A stretch of DNA of 20,252 nt, taken from NCBI GenBank assembly GCA_018673255.1, contig JABHDC010000114.1, forward strand, positions 1 to 20,252, read 5' to 3'. Of this stretch, positions 8,192 through 14,616 are shown in pieces. How positions within the stretch are numbered: the first letter of the stretch is position 1; the number at the start of each line of letters is the position of its first letter. The DNA comes from Gemmatimonadota bacterium (GTDB lineage: Bacteria; Latescibacterota; UBA2968; UBA8231). Under the pieces are notes generated by a model, which saw only the letters and a program-made list of their open reading frames with translations, was not told where the DNA came from and did not search any database. Position numbers and translations under genes: made by a program.

Positions 8192-8638
8192 ATGATCCTC
8201 GACGACATACACAATGGCACACTCTACCATGGCCTCGGCACACGTTTTGCCGATGCTTTGACCTATCTGGCCAAGACGGATCTGGTGTCCATGGCACCGG
8301 ATCGCTACGACATCGATGGCGACGATGTCTTTGTCATGGTGCAGGAATACGACACCAAACCCAAGAGTGAGGGACTCTGGGAAGCCCATCGTGCCTATGC
8401 GGATGTGCAATACGTCATCAGCGGCACGGAACACATGGGATATGCGCCGACGCCCAGTCTGGAAGCGGGAGCATTCGACGCAGACCGCGACTTCCTTCCC
8501 CTCGAAGGCAACGGACTGTTCCTGCCACTGACGGCGGGTCAGTTCATTGTGCTCTGGCCACAGGATGCGCACATGCCGGGCATGGCCATCGACCAGCCGT
8601 CGCCGGTGAAGAAGGCTGTCGTCAAGGTGCGCCTCTAG
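8192..8638 (+). CDS. YhcH/YjgK/YiaL-family (DUF386) sugar-metabolism protein
   Basis: A 148-residue cupin-like protein covering the whole family length. Conserved features are GLWEAHRAYADVQYVISG (Glu64, His66 and Asp71 as probable metal ligands), FLPLTAGQFIVLWPQDAHMPG (His127) and the terminal KKAVVKV. Family members accompany carbohydrate genes (YiaL, YhcH in sialic acid use, the EbgC subunit) and are thought to act as sugar mutarotases, anomerases or lyases. AGGAG at 8177-8181 precedes the ATG by 10 nt. It starts 26 nt after the aldehyde dehydrogenase and its stop overlaps the GTG of the lipoprotein gene by one base, so it belongs to the same operon. It supports a sugar as the substrate of the pathway. 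Confidence 0.92.
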   Translation: MILDDIHNGTLYHGLGTRFADALTYLAKTDLVSMAPDRYDIDGDDVFVMVQEYDTKPKSEGLWEAHRAYADVQYVISGTEHMGYAPTPSLEAGAFDADRDFLPLEGNGLFLPLTAGQFIVLWPQDAHMPGMAIDQPSPVKKAVVKVRL

Positions 8639-9147
8639 TGTTGTGTCGCAGAGATCGGTCGACGTCTGTCAGCCGATCGTTCACGGTTCGGAGCGTGGCG
8701 CTCCTGCTGGGACTCTGTCTTCTGGCGTCGTGTGCTGAAGACGGCGTCTCGATCCGCACAGACAAGCTGCAGACGAAACTGCATAAGGATCCACGTACTT
8801 ACTACTTCCCCACGCCGATCACGGCTGACGTGCGCTGGCAGCTGCTGACGCACGCCGAGTTGGTTGATGGAATCGAGGTGGCCGTCGCCTACGATATCAT
8901 CTTCAACAACCCGAGTTCGTCGGCTGCACGGGTCCACATCAGCAAGATCACGCTTGAAGACGGTGACGAAGTCCTGATCGGGACCTACGAGCCTGAAGGG
9001 GGGATTGGCGACGGCATCGTAGCTGCCAGAGCAGCAGAACAATTCACCGACGTAGCCCAGGTCGTTGTGCCAAGTATCTACGACGCCAATCGCATCAGGA
9101 AGCTCGTCGTCTGGGCGACTCTCGAAGAGGTGACCACTGATGGCTGA
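8638..9147 (+). CDS. Predicted lipoprotein of unknown function
   Basis: A 169-residue protein with a basic N-terminus, a hydrophobic segment (VALLLGLCLLASC) and a lipobox LASC with Cys32 as the lipidation site, leaving a mature protein of about 138 residues. The mature part looks rich in beta strands (VAVAYDIIFNNPSSSAARVH, then KITLEDGDEVLIGTY), suggesting a small beta-sandwich, but I do not recognise a family. The GTG start at 8638 overlaps the preceding TAG by one base and AAGG lies about 10 nt upstream. Its stop lies 8 bases into the sulfatase gene. The tight packing implies a role with the sugar/sulfatase genes, perhaps at the cell surface; this is inference from position only. Confidence 0.8.
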   Translation: MLCRRDRSTSVSRSFTVRSVALLLGLCLLASCAEDGVSIRTDKLQTKLHKDPRTYYFPTPITADVRWQLLTHAELVDGIEVAVAYDIIFNNPSSSAARVHISKITLEDGDEVLIGTYEPEGGIGDGIVAARAAEQFTDVAQVVVPSIYDANRIRKLVVWATLEEVTTDG

Positions 9148-10528
9148 TCACAATTCAGGCACGCGCGCGGGGCAGTCGGGATCGGCGCGGCCCAATGTCG
9201 TACTGGTCTTTGGGGATCAATGGCGGGCGCAGGCCACCGGTTACGCCGGAGATCCGAATGTGCACACGCCGCATCTGGATCGGCTGGCGTCGCAGAGTGT
9301 GAACATGACCCACGCCGTATCTGGATGCCCGGTGTGTTCTCCCGCTCGTGCGTGTCTGCTCACAGGGCAGTATCCGTTGACGCACGGCGTGTTCGTCAAC
9401 GATGTGCCATTAAGTGATCGGGCCACCAGTCTCGCCCAGGCTTTCGGATCCGGCGGCTACGACACGGCCTACATCGGCAAGTGGCACGTAGATGGTCAGG
9501 GTCGTTCGAATCCAATTCCTCCGGAGCGCCGGCAGGGATTCGACGAATGGCAGGTACTGGAGTGTACACATGACTACAACGAATCCGACTACTACCAGGG
9601 TGACTCGGATGAGAAGTTGAGGTGGGAGGGATATGATGCCACCTCGCAGACCCGGGCGGCGCAGAGCTGGGTCCGGTCACGCCGGGATCAGGCCGATCCA
9701 TTTCTGCTCGTGTTGTCCTGGGGGCCGCCCCACAATCCGTATCACACGGCGCCGGAGGAGTATCGGGCACGTTATGATGCCGAGCAGATTCAGTTACGTG
9801 GCAACGTTCCCGAAAGCGAGGCACTCAACGCACGGGAGCAGTTGGCCGGCTACTACGCCCACTGCACGGCGTTGGACCAGTGTGTGGGGGATCTGTTGCA
9901 GACCCTCGATGAGGAGGGCATGGCGCAGGATACGCTCTTCGTGTTCTTCTCCGACCATGGTGATCTGGTCGGTTCACGAGGCGCCTACAACAAACAGCGC
10001 CCGTGGGATGAGTCGATCCGTGTGCCCTTCCTTCTGCGTTACCCGGGCCATTTTGGTGACCAGAGGTGTCAGATGGATGCCCGCATCGACATTCCGGACA
10101 TGATGCCCACCCTGCTGGGGCTGTGCGGACTGCCGATTCCAGAGACGGTGGAAGGGTTGGATTTCTCCGGTTATCTGCGGGGTGGCGAGGATCCTTCAGA
10201 CGGGGCAGCCCTGCTGCAGTGTGCACACCCCTTTGGCCAGTGGACCGTTCCAGATGGGGGCCGGGCCTATCGAGGGCTGCGGACCCGGCAACACACGTAT
10301 GTGCGTGCCCTGGAAGGCCCGTGGCTGCTCTATGACAACGAAGCCGATCCGTATCAGCTCAACAACCTGGTCGGACACAGCGACCATGATGAGTTGCTTG
10401 CAAGCATGGACGCGTGGCTGGACCGGCGGCTGGCAGCTCGAGGCGACGAATTCCTGCCTTCGCCTCACTATCTGCGTCAATGGGGGTACAAGGTGGATTC
10501 GCGCGGTACGGTCCCTTATACAAACTGA
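9140..10528 (+). CDS. Type I (formylglycine) sulfatase
   Basis: A 462-residue alkaline-phosphatase-superfamily sulfatase. The maturation motif CSPAR (Cys66-Arg70) in SGCPVCSPARACLLTG has the Cys that a formylglycine-generating enzyme converts; no such enzyme is encoded in the window. Metal and substrate residues are visible in VFGDQ (Asp26), GKWH (Lys114, His116), PPHNPY and FFSDHGD (Asp272, His273). There is no signal peptide: the start MADHNSGTRAGQSG is hydrophilic, so the enzyme would be cytoplasmic unless the true start differs. AGAGG at 9126-9130 supports the ATG at 9140, which overlaps the lipoprotein stop by 8 nt. It is the last gene of the operon and is followed by a terminator hairpin. 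The ester it cleaves is unknown; the context suggests a sulfated sugar. Confidence 0.93.
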   Translation: MADHNSGTRAGQSGSARPNVVLVFGDQWRAQATGYAGDPNVHTPHLDRLASQSVNMTHAVSGCPVCSPARACLLTGQYPLTHGVFVNDVPLSDRATSLAQAFGSGGYDTAYIGKWHVDGQGRSNPIPPERRQGFDEWQVLECTHDYNESDYYQGDSDEKLRWEGYDATSQTRAAQSWVRSRRDQADPFLLVLSWGPPHNPYHTAPEEYRARYDAEQIQLRGNVPESEALNAREQLAGYYAHCTALDQCVGDLLQTLDEEGMAQDTLFVFFSDHGDLVGSRGAYNKQRPWDESIRVPFLLRYPGHFGDQRCQMDARIDIPDMMPTLLGLCGLPIPETVEGLDFSGYLRGGEDPSDGAALLQCAHPFGQWTVPDGGRAYRGLRTRQHTYVRALEGPWLLYDNEADPYQLNNLVGHSDHDELLASMDAWLDRRLAARGDEFLPSPHYLRQWGYKVDSRGTVPYTN

Positions 10529-10562
10529 GCCAGCACGGATTGTCCCCGACAGTCAGCAGCAT

Positions 10563-10600
10563 GAAGCCCCCACGGAATCTCCCGTGGGGGCTTCAATTGT
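10563..10600 (+). terminator. Intrinsic terminator of the sulfatase operon
   Basis: A perfect 13-bp stem (GAAGCCCCCACGG at 10563-10575 with CCGTGGGGGCTTC at 10582-10594) with a 6-nt loop, followed by AATTGTTCT. It starts 34 bases after the sulfatase stop. It also lies just beyond the stop of the minus-strand dehydrogenase remnant, so it could work in both directions, though there is no T tract on the minus side. Confidence 0.85.
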
Positions 10601-10618
10601 TCTGGTGCTGAAGCGGCC

Positions 10619-10954
10619 TCACTCGGCTGGAGACAGACGCACGATGCGACCCGGTTCTTCCAGGGCGACGTAGATGAGACCATCGGGGCCGGTCTCGACA
10701 TCACGGAAACGTGAACCGGGTTCGTAGATGATTTCCTGGTGGATGACACGACCGTCCACGATGTGAACGCGGCGCAGTTGCTGGAAGGAGAGGGCCGTCA
10801 CGAAGAGATGGTTCTTCCACAGAGGGAAACGATCACCATCGTAGAAGTCGATCCCGCACGGGGCGATCGAAGGATTCCAGAACAGGATCGGTTGTTCCAT
10901 CCCGTCATATTCCATCATATCCGTGATGGGCGTGCCATTGTAGTTGATGCCATA
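10619..10954 (-). pseudogene. 3' remnant of a PQQ-dependent sugar dehydrogenase (GSDH/YliI-like)
   Basis: The frame encodes the last 111 residues of a soluble aldose/glucose-type dehydrogenase: YGINYNGTPITD, then GMEQPILFWNPSIAPCGI, FYDGDRFPLWKNHLFVTAL and RDVETGPDGLIYVALEEPGR. Full-length members are normally about 350-400 residues, so at least two thirds is missing. The family-like sequence begins sharply at YGINYN (10954); immediately upstream the frame meets a TAA and the sequence instead matches a GAF-type sensor in another frame. There is no own start or ribosome-binding site at the break. It is a truncated relic rather than a small gene, although an internal ATG at 10918 could start a 99-residue peptide. 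Confidence 0.8.
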
Positions 10955-11244
10955 GTGACTTCGTTATCGAAGTCGTAGAAGTCCACGCTGGCGCCATGTG
11001 TCCGGATCCCTAGCGCCGTCATTTCACGGAAGAGGACGGCCAGGACGCGGCGCAGGTCGTCACTTGCACACATCGACAGGGCCTCAGCGCGTACGAGTTT
11101 GTATGCCAACTGACGTCGCTGCGCGAGAGACTGATCCCCGATCTTGTTCTTCAGACTCATCGGTTCGTCAAAGATCTGTGTCTTGAGGTGGACCCTTAAC
11201 ACGGGCGACACGTCAATCTCCCGTGGTTTGGAGCGACATGTCAA
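10955..11244 (-). pseudogene. Truncated GAF-type sensor fragment (type B module) fused to the dehydrogenase remnant
   Basis: The open frame encodes LVRAEALSMCASDDLRRVLA, then FREMTALGIRTHGASVDFYD, which matches the beginning of the type B GAF modules elsewhere in the window (compare VWFMEDDEDLVKVLDTVGDA and LRDGGVTFCDCDINLVE). It stops being sensor-like at about 10955, where the dehydrogenase sequence begins in another frame, and the shifted frame ends at 10915. The second half of the module, with the DVPF...GTLA signature, is gone. An ATG at 11160 (MSLKNKIGD) is a possible start but has no Shine-Dalgarno sequence; the frame is open to a TTG at 11244. I read it as a deletion relic of another sensor gene. 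Confidence 0.6.
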
Positions 11245-11326
11245 TCAGAGCATGCAGGTCTCCAAAGTCGACGAACCGTCCGGCTATTCCGGCAATCCAC
11301 CCGTCGAACGACTGGCTCCTCAGTTG

Positions 11327-12340
11327 TCAACGGACACCTGCGACTGGGCAACTCTGCGCCATAAGAACGCAGAACTCCAACTCCGTCTCTGTCACAGGCA
11401 GACCATCTATGCCTGCTCCGAGGAGAACGCTGCGCGGCGTTGGCTCGGCTCTCGCCAGGACGCTGTTCGCCACTTCAGCCCGCCATCCTGCATTCGTGAA
11501 AGCCTCTGTTGTCGCGCCTCGATACAGGTAATCGAGACGCAATTCCCGGATCGCCCTGGCATTGGCTTCGTCTGCCAAGTCGAAGAAGTGGCAGATCGAC
11601 AGAAACTCTCCATCGATAATCCGTCGTAACTCATCCAACACCGTCCCGGGATCTCGGAGGTTGGACAGGCCGACGTAGCTTGTCATGGTCTTGATGGACC
11701 CATCCCTGAACGGCGTCCGCCGGGCATCGAAAGCGACCAGGCTGACATCACCATACAGACCAAAGTGCTCCAGCCGGCGTCGGGCACGACGAAGGATAGT
11801 GGGACTGAAGTCAGTGGCGACGACGGGACGAGTGAGATTCCGTGCCATCTCCTCGATCAGCCCTCCGGCGCCGGAGGCCAGGTCGATGACGGGTCCAGTA
11901 CCCGACGACAGGCGTTCGACAACGAAGTCGATCTGACTCGCCGATGCCGACAGGTGTTGTGCAGTGTAGATAGGCGTGGCGGATTCTCTGGTGGCTCTCG
12001 CTTCGTCGAACTGGCCACGCTCCTCCAAGACGTTCGCACGGAACCGCTGGTCGGCCGGCCCTAACTCTTCCAGCGGCGATTCCATCAGGCGGTACTCGAT
12101 GTCAGGATGCTCCTGCAGATACTTCGGCAACCAGCCGTCCATCTGCACCCACAGGTCGTCGCGCGAGAGATCTGACGTGAGGAAGACTCCAATACCCTCA
12201 CGTACTGGATAGCAGGTGTCACAAGATCTGCAGGTCGCATCTGCCATCTCAACACGTTGCCCCCGACGATCTTCGATCTGCCAGTCTAACCCTGCGTGAC
12301 ACGCAGGGCACTGCAACATCTCGAACAGAAAGTCATGCAT
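11327..12340 (-). CDS. SAM-dependent methyltransferase with N-terminal Trm112-like zinc ribbon
   Basis: A 337-residue protein. The N-terminus is a Trm112-like zinc ribbon: Cys11 and Cys14 in LQCPACHAGLDW pair with Cys37 and Cys40 in ATCRSCDTCYPVREGI. A linker leads into a class I methyltransferase fold with motif I VIDLASGAGG (151-160), the acidic residue Asp177 in VVATDFSP and Asp205 before RRTPF, where FDAR resembles motif III. The combination is common in small-molecule and quinone-type methyltransferases, but the substrate is unknown. The ATG at 12340 has an excellent GGAGG 7 nt upstream. The gene stands alone between an eroded sensor remnant and a region with no confident gene, so the context gives no pathway. 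Confidence 0.88.
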   Translation of the reverse strand: MHDFLFEMLQCPACHAGLDWQIEDRRGQRVEMADATCRSCDTCYPVREGIGVFLTSDLSRDDLWVQMDGWLPKYLQEHPDIEYRLMESPLEELGPADQRFRANVLEERGQFDEARATRESATPIYTAQHLSASASQIDFVVERLSSGTGPVIDLASGAGGLIEEMARNLTRPVVATDFSPTILRRARRRLEHFGLYGDVSLVAFDARRTPFRDGSIKTMTSYVGLSNLRDPGTVLDELRRIIDGEFLSICHFFDLADEANARAIRELRLDYLYRGATTEAFTNAGWRAEVANSVLARAEPTPRSVLLGAGIDGLPVTETELEFCVLMAQSCPVAGVR

Positions 12341-12558
12341 TGGCCCTCCTCCGCTCCCTCACAAGTCTGTCTCTTGCCTGTATTAGGACCTGACAGCCGG
12401 CTCAGCATCGTCTGCGAGCTGCTGTCGCCGCAATGCCAGAACGATAGCACACTCTCAGTCGGAGACGCGAGCCGAGCCCACCGATCCGATCGCTGTCGTC
12501 GCCACCTGTCGATATCAATGTTCGGTCCCTTCGCCAGCGCGTGAAAGGAGATCCACCG
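12341..12558. other. Upstream region of the methyltransferase gene; no gene seen
   Basis: No frame here has protein-like sequence with a start and ribosome-binding site on either strand. It should contain the minus-strand promoter of the methyltransferase gene. A TAATAC-like -10 (minus strand, 12379-12384) is the best candidate, but no good -35 is seen. The AAGGAG at 12545-12550 belongs to the decayed ORF that follows. Confidence 0.4.
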
Positions 12559-12940
12559 ATCAGAACCCCGTTAACTGTGTGGCTGCTGTGTATTACAACG
12601 CCCGCTATTGCCGAGGCACCAATGGATGCAGATGATGGGGGTTTGCTCATGAGATAACACAATCCTGGCACCCGCCTTCACCGATCTGACAGAGAACCGC
12701 ACCAATCGTGCTTTACACTTCGCCCCCGAGTTGGGTGTCTGGGGCGCCGGTGGCGCATGGGGATATGACCAGGCGTCCGGCCTGGGTGGGGTGACCCTCG
12801 GCATCTCGGTGCCACTGACAACCGTTATTACCTGGACGGCCTTTGCTGTTCCTGGCGGCGCCGCGTTTGACAGAGGGGGTCTTTCGGATGATTCTCCGCG
12901 TATTGCGACGGAGCAATCTTCTCAGAGGAGGACAATGTGA
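12559..12940 (+). pseudogene. Decayed secreted or outer-membrane protein remnant
   Basis: AAGGAG at 12545-12550 lies 8 nt before an ATC codon that opens a frame reading like a signal peptide (RTPLTVWLLCITTPAIAEAP), which stops at 12655-12657. In another frame, from about 12660, a coherent stretch follows: FAPELGVWGAGGAWGYDQ, then LGGVTLGISVPLTTVITW and TAFAVPGGAAFD, resembling a glycine-rich barrel or coat segment, and ending at a TGA at 12938-12940. A lost ATG start plus a frameshift or deletion in a short exported-protein gene explains both parts. The family is not recognised. Alternatively the two parts are chance frames; the signal-peptide half with a well-placed Shine-Dalgarno is the stronger evidence. 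Confidence 0.4.
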
Positions 12941-13164
12941 GCGAAATCGACAGGGCAAAACACATAGTCGTGGCCAGGGAATCGATGGGTGCCGTGTTCC
13001 TCGCATTCGAGCCCGTGAGTGGAAACCCGAAGCTGCTTGGGGACGGTCAGATGTTCCTGGATCTTGTAGAGGGAACAACGTACGACCAGGCTATGGCCCT
13101 TGCTGGTCAGATGAACGAACTCGTGCAAGGTCTCGCCTTCCTGCCCGGGTCAATGGGCGACTGA
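12937..13164 (+). CDS. Small 75-residue protein of unknown function, coupled to a response regulator
   Basis: The GTG start at 12937 has a strong AGGAGG (12926-12931) 5 nt upstream, which makes this a convincing small gene. The product has no signal peptide or membrane segment. It starts with a charged helix-like part (SEIDRAKHIVVARESMG) and has a hydrophobic core (AVFLAFEPVSGNPKLLGDGQ) and a C-terminal helix (QAMALAGQMNELVQGLAFLP). I do not recognise a family. Only 4 nt separate its stop from the GTG of the receiver gene, so the two are likely co-translated and it could be a partner of that receiver. The DNA of its C-terminal helix recurs in imperfect form after the receiver gene (13580-13624). 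Confidence 0.7.
   Translation: MSEIDRAKHIVVARESMGAVFLAFEPVSGNPKLLGDGQMFLDLVEGTTYDQAMALAGQMNELVQGLAFLPGSMGD
13097..13141 (+). repeat. 45-bp imperfect direct repeat, copy 1 (inside the 75-aa gene)
   Basis: This copy begins CCCTTGCTGGTCA and ends AAGGTCTCGCCTTCC. It matches the copy at 13580-13624 at 39 of 45 positions with no gap (hand alignment). It encodes ALAGQMNELVQGLAF in the small protein. Confidence 0.8.
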
Positions 13165-13168
13165 ACCA

Positions 13169-13564
13169 GTGACTACCCGGGTTCTGCTGATTGACGATGA
13201 TGTTGCGGTCCGCACGACGATGGAGAGGCTGCTGACCAGCTTGGGTTACTCTGTGCAGGCTGCCGACGGCGCGATGTCCGCAGTCTCCATGTTCGTCGAA
13301 GGCTACTTCGACGTTGTGGTATCCGACTACCGCCTGCTCGACAGCAATGGGCTCGAACTCCTTCAGAAGATTCGCGACCTGGCACCGGCAACCGGAACTG
13401 TCATCGTCTCGGGGCTCTCCGTGGTTCAGAGCGATGACGAGTTTGCCCACGCCGATGAATGGCTACAGAAGCCAGTGCGGCTCGCGGCTCTCCAGACCAC
13501 AATCCAAGATGCGATCGAGAAGGGGCACGCCCGATCAGACGGGCTGAGTCCACGGCCCTCGTAG
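13169..13564 (+). CDS. Receiver-only (CheY-like) response regulator
   Basis: A 131-residue single REC domain with acidic residues in LLIDDDVAV, phosphoacceptor Asp53 in VVVSDYRLLDSNG, Ser81 at the Thr/Ser position (VIVSG) and Lys101 in WLQKPV. No output domain is present, and a charged tail of about 20 residues follows. It starts with GTG 4 nt after the stop of the 75-residue gene and has no clear Shine-Dalgarno of its own, so translation is probably coupled. It is more distant from the receivers at 353-811 and in the hybrid kinase, and lacks their GFTPGRF segment, but shares the ADEWLQKP-type end. Its kinase is unknown; the nearby large multi-GAF sensors are candidates. Confidence 0.9.
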   Translation: MTTRVLLIDDDVAVRTTMERLLTSLGYSVQAADGAMSAVSMFVEGYFDVVVSDYRLLDSNGLELLQKIRDLAPATGTVIVSGLSVVQSDDEFAHADEWLQKPVRLAALQTTIQDAIEKGHARSDGLSPRPS

Positions 13565-13579
13565 CATCGCCGGCAGAAA

Positions 13580-13624
13580 CCCTTGCTGGTCACGTGAACG
13601 AACTCACAGAAGGTCTCGCCTTCC
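13580..13624 (+). repeat. 45-bp imperfect direct repeat, copy 2 (after the receiver gene)
   Basis: It is 39/45 identical to 13097-13141. In frame it reads TLAGHVNELTEGLAFQPR followed by a TAG, so it looks like the end of a second copy of the 75-residue gene whose upstream part is missing. It starts 15 bases after the stop of the receiver gene. Confidence 0.75.
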
Positions 13625-13641
13625 AGCCGAGATAGCCTGCA

Positions 13642-14025
13642 ATGGATGAACTACAACGAGCAACAGCCCATGCCGAGGCAGAGATCATCATAGCCCTCCG
13701 GGCACTTCAGGCTCGATGGGAATGCAGCGTCCGGGTGAACATCACGCACGGGCCTCTCGCCCAGCGCTCAGGAGACGACGGTCCGAACAACGTGTGTGGC
13801 GTCGAGATCCGATTGCTCAAACACTCTATGGACGGTATCGACCGCAGCGAGCTCGAGGACGATGTGCAGCGGACCCGCGAAGCCATCATAGCGCAGGTCG
13901 AGGCGCTCGAGCACAAATCCATGTGCGAGATAGATCTCGATATCGACGCTGCGGACGATCGAGACTTGGCCTACCGCCCGATCGTCGATGCAAGTCTGAC
14001 CCTGAGAGGCATATCTCGGGACTGA
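13642..14025 (+). CDS. Hypothetical protein, 127 residues
   Basis: The frame begins with ATG at 13642 (MDELQRATAHAEAEIIIALR) and predicts a soluble, mixed alpha/beta protein with an acidic C-terminal half (KSMCEIDLDIDAADDRD). No domain is recognised and no signal peptide or membrane segment is present. The ribosome-binding site is weak (GAGATA about 10 nt upstream). Frames on the opposite strand and in the third frame are also long here because of the G+C-rich codons, so the coding call rests on plausible composition and on its place after the receiver gene. Confidence 0.5.
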   Translation: MDELQRATAHAEAEIIIALRALQARWECSVRVNITHGPLAQRSGDDGPNNVCGVEIRLLKHSMDGIDRSELEDDVQRTREAIIAQVEALEHKSMCEIDLDIDAADDRDLAYRPIVDASLTLRGISRD

Positions 14026-14101
14026 TGAGGGAAGCACTGATTCGTCACCGCATCTGCCCCGTCGCACTCTCGGCAGACGGTCATCGAGCCACCCGTAGCT
14101 G

Positions 14102-14242
14102 ATGCCCACACGAATTCGCTTCATGCACATCCTTCGTGTTGGTGGGATGGATGACCTCGCTGACCTCGTTGATCGATGGCACCAACTGACGGATGAGGAA
14201 AGGACGGAGATCTCAAAGACCTGGAAGTCGCTTGCATCCTGA
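14102..14242 (+). CDS. Possible small protein, 46 residues
   Basis: ATG at 14102 opens a short frame (MPTRIRFMHILRVGGMDDLA, then DLVDRWHQLTDEERTEISKT) ending with TGA at 14240-14242. The second half looks like a real amphipathic helix pair, but there is no clear Shine-Dalgarno sequence and no recognised family. It could be a small gene or a fragment of a decayed one. Confidence 0.35.
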   Translation: MPTRIRFMHILRVGGMDDLADLVDRWHQLTDEERTEISKTWKSLAS

Positions 14243-14382
14243 TCTGTCACCTGCAAACGCCGCCCCCGTTACCTCTCAACACGCACCGCCACCGCCCAGC
14301 TTCCTGTCCTATCCTCTGAGCCCACACCGTGGCACCGGCCCCCGCATGCCCCCCCTCCAACGCCAATCCATGGAGGTGCATC

Positions 14383-14616
14383 ATGTTTCCGGGGGGGACC
14401 GACCACGGCTGGCCGCTTCCGGTCAACCGAGCGTTGGGATTCGGTGGCGGATTCAGTAACTTTCTGCCCGGTTCCGGTTTCCCCGCCTTTGGACGCTCCC
14501 CGCCATGCCCATGGACAATCTCAGAAACCAATACGCCAACCACGTCTCGAATGCCGACAAGGAGAGGCTCCTTCTCAGCATCCACAAGGTGCTCGGCAGC
14601 GTGCTGCCCACCATGA
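14383..14616 (+). CDS. Possible short upstream ORF, Gly/Pro/Phe-rich, overlapping the hybrid kinase start
   Basis: A strong GGAGGTG (14372-14378) precedes ATG at 14383. The peptide starts MFPGGTDHGWPLPVNRALGF and continues with GGGFSNFLPGSGFPAFGRSP, a composition unlike its neighbours; the rest (to 14616) runs in the wrong frame through the kinase gene. The kinase start at 14505 has no Shine-Dalgarno of its own. The ORF could therefore be a leader whose translation opens the kinase start, or the remains of a short secreted-like gene. No family is recognised. Confidence 0.35.
   Translation: MFPGGTDHGWPLPVNRALGFGGGFSNFLPGSGFPAFGRSPPCPWTISETNTPTTSRMPTRRGSFSASTRCSAACCPP

Noticed and set aside
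7080..8297. 405-residue minus-strand ORF
   Set aside because: It lies antisense to the aldehyde dehydrogenase, whose catalytic motifs are intact; the antisense product is rich in His, Arg and Gly and matches nothing, a usual shadow in G+C-rich DNA.
9501..9520. GTTCGAATCC, resembling a tRNA T-arm
   Set aside because: It lies inside the sulfatase coding frame and no acceptor, D or anticodon arms are found around it.
10563..10594. Perfect inverted repeat considered as an IS end
   Set aside because: The 6-nt loop, position right after a stop codon and the T-containing tail fit an intrinsic terminator; there is no transposase or target duplication nearby.
13642..14242. Short ORFs considered as a toxin-antitoxin pair
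   Set aside because: They are separated by 76 bases, have weak ribosome-binding sites and show no motif of any toxin or antitoxin family.
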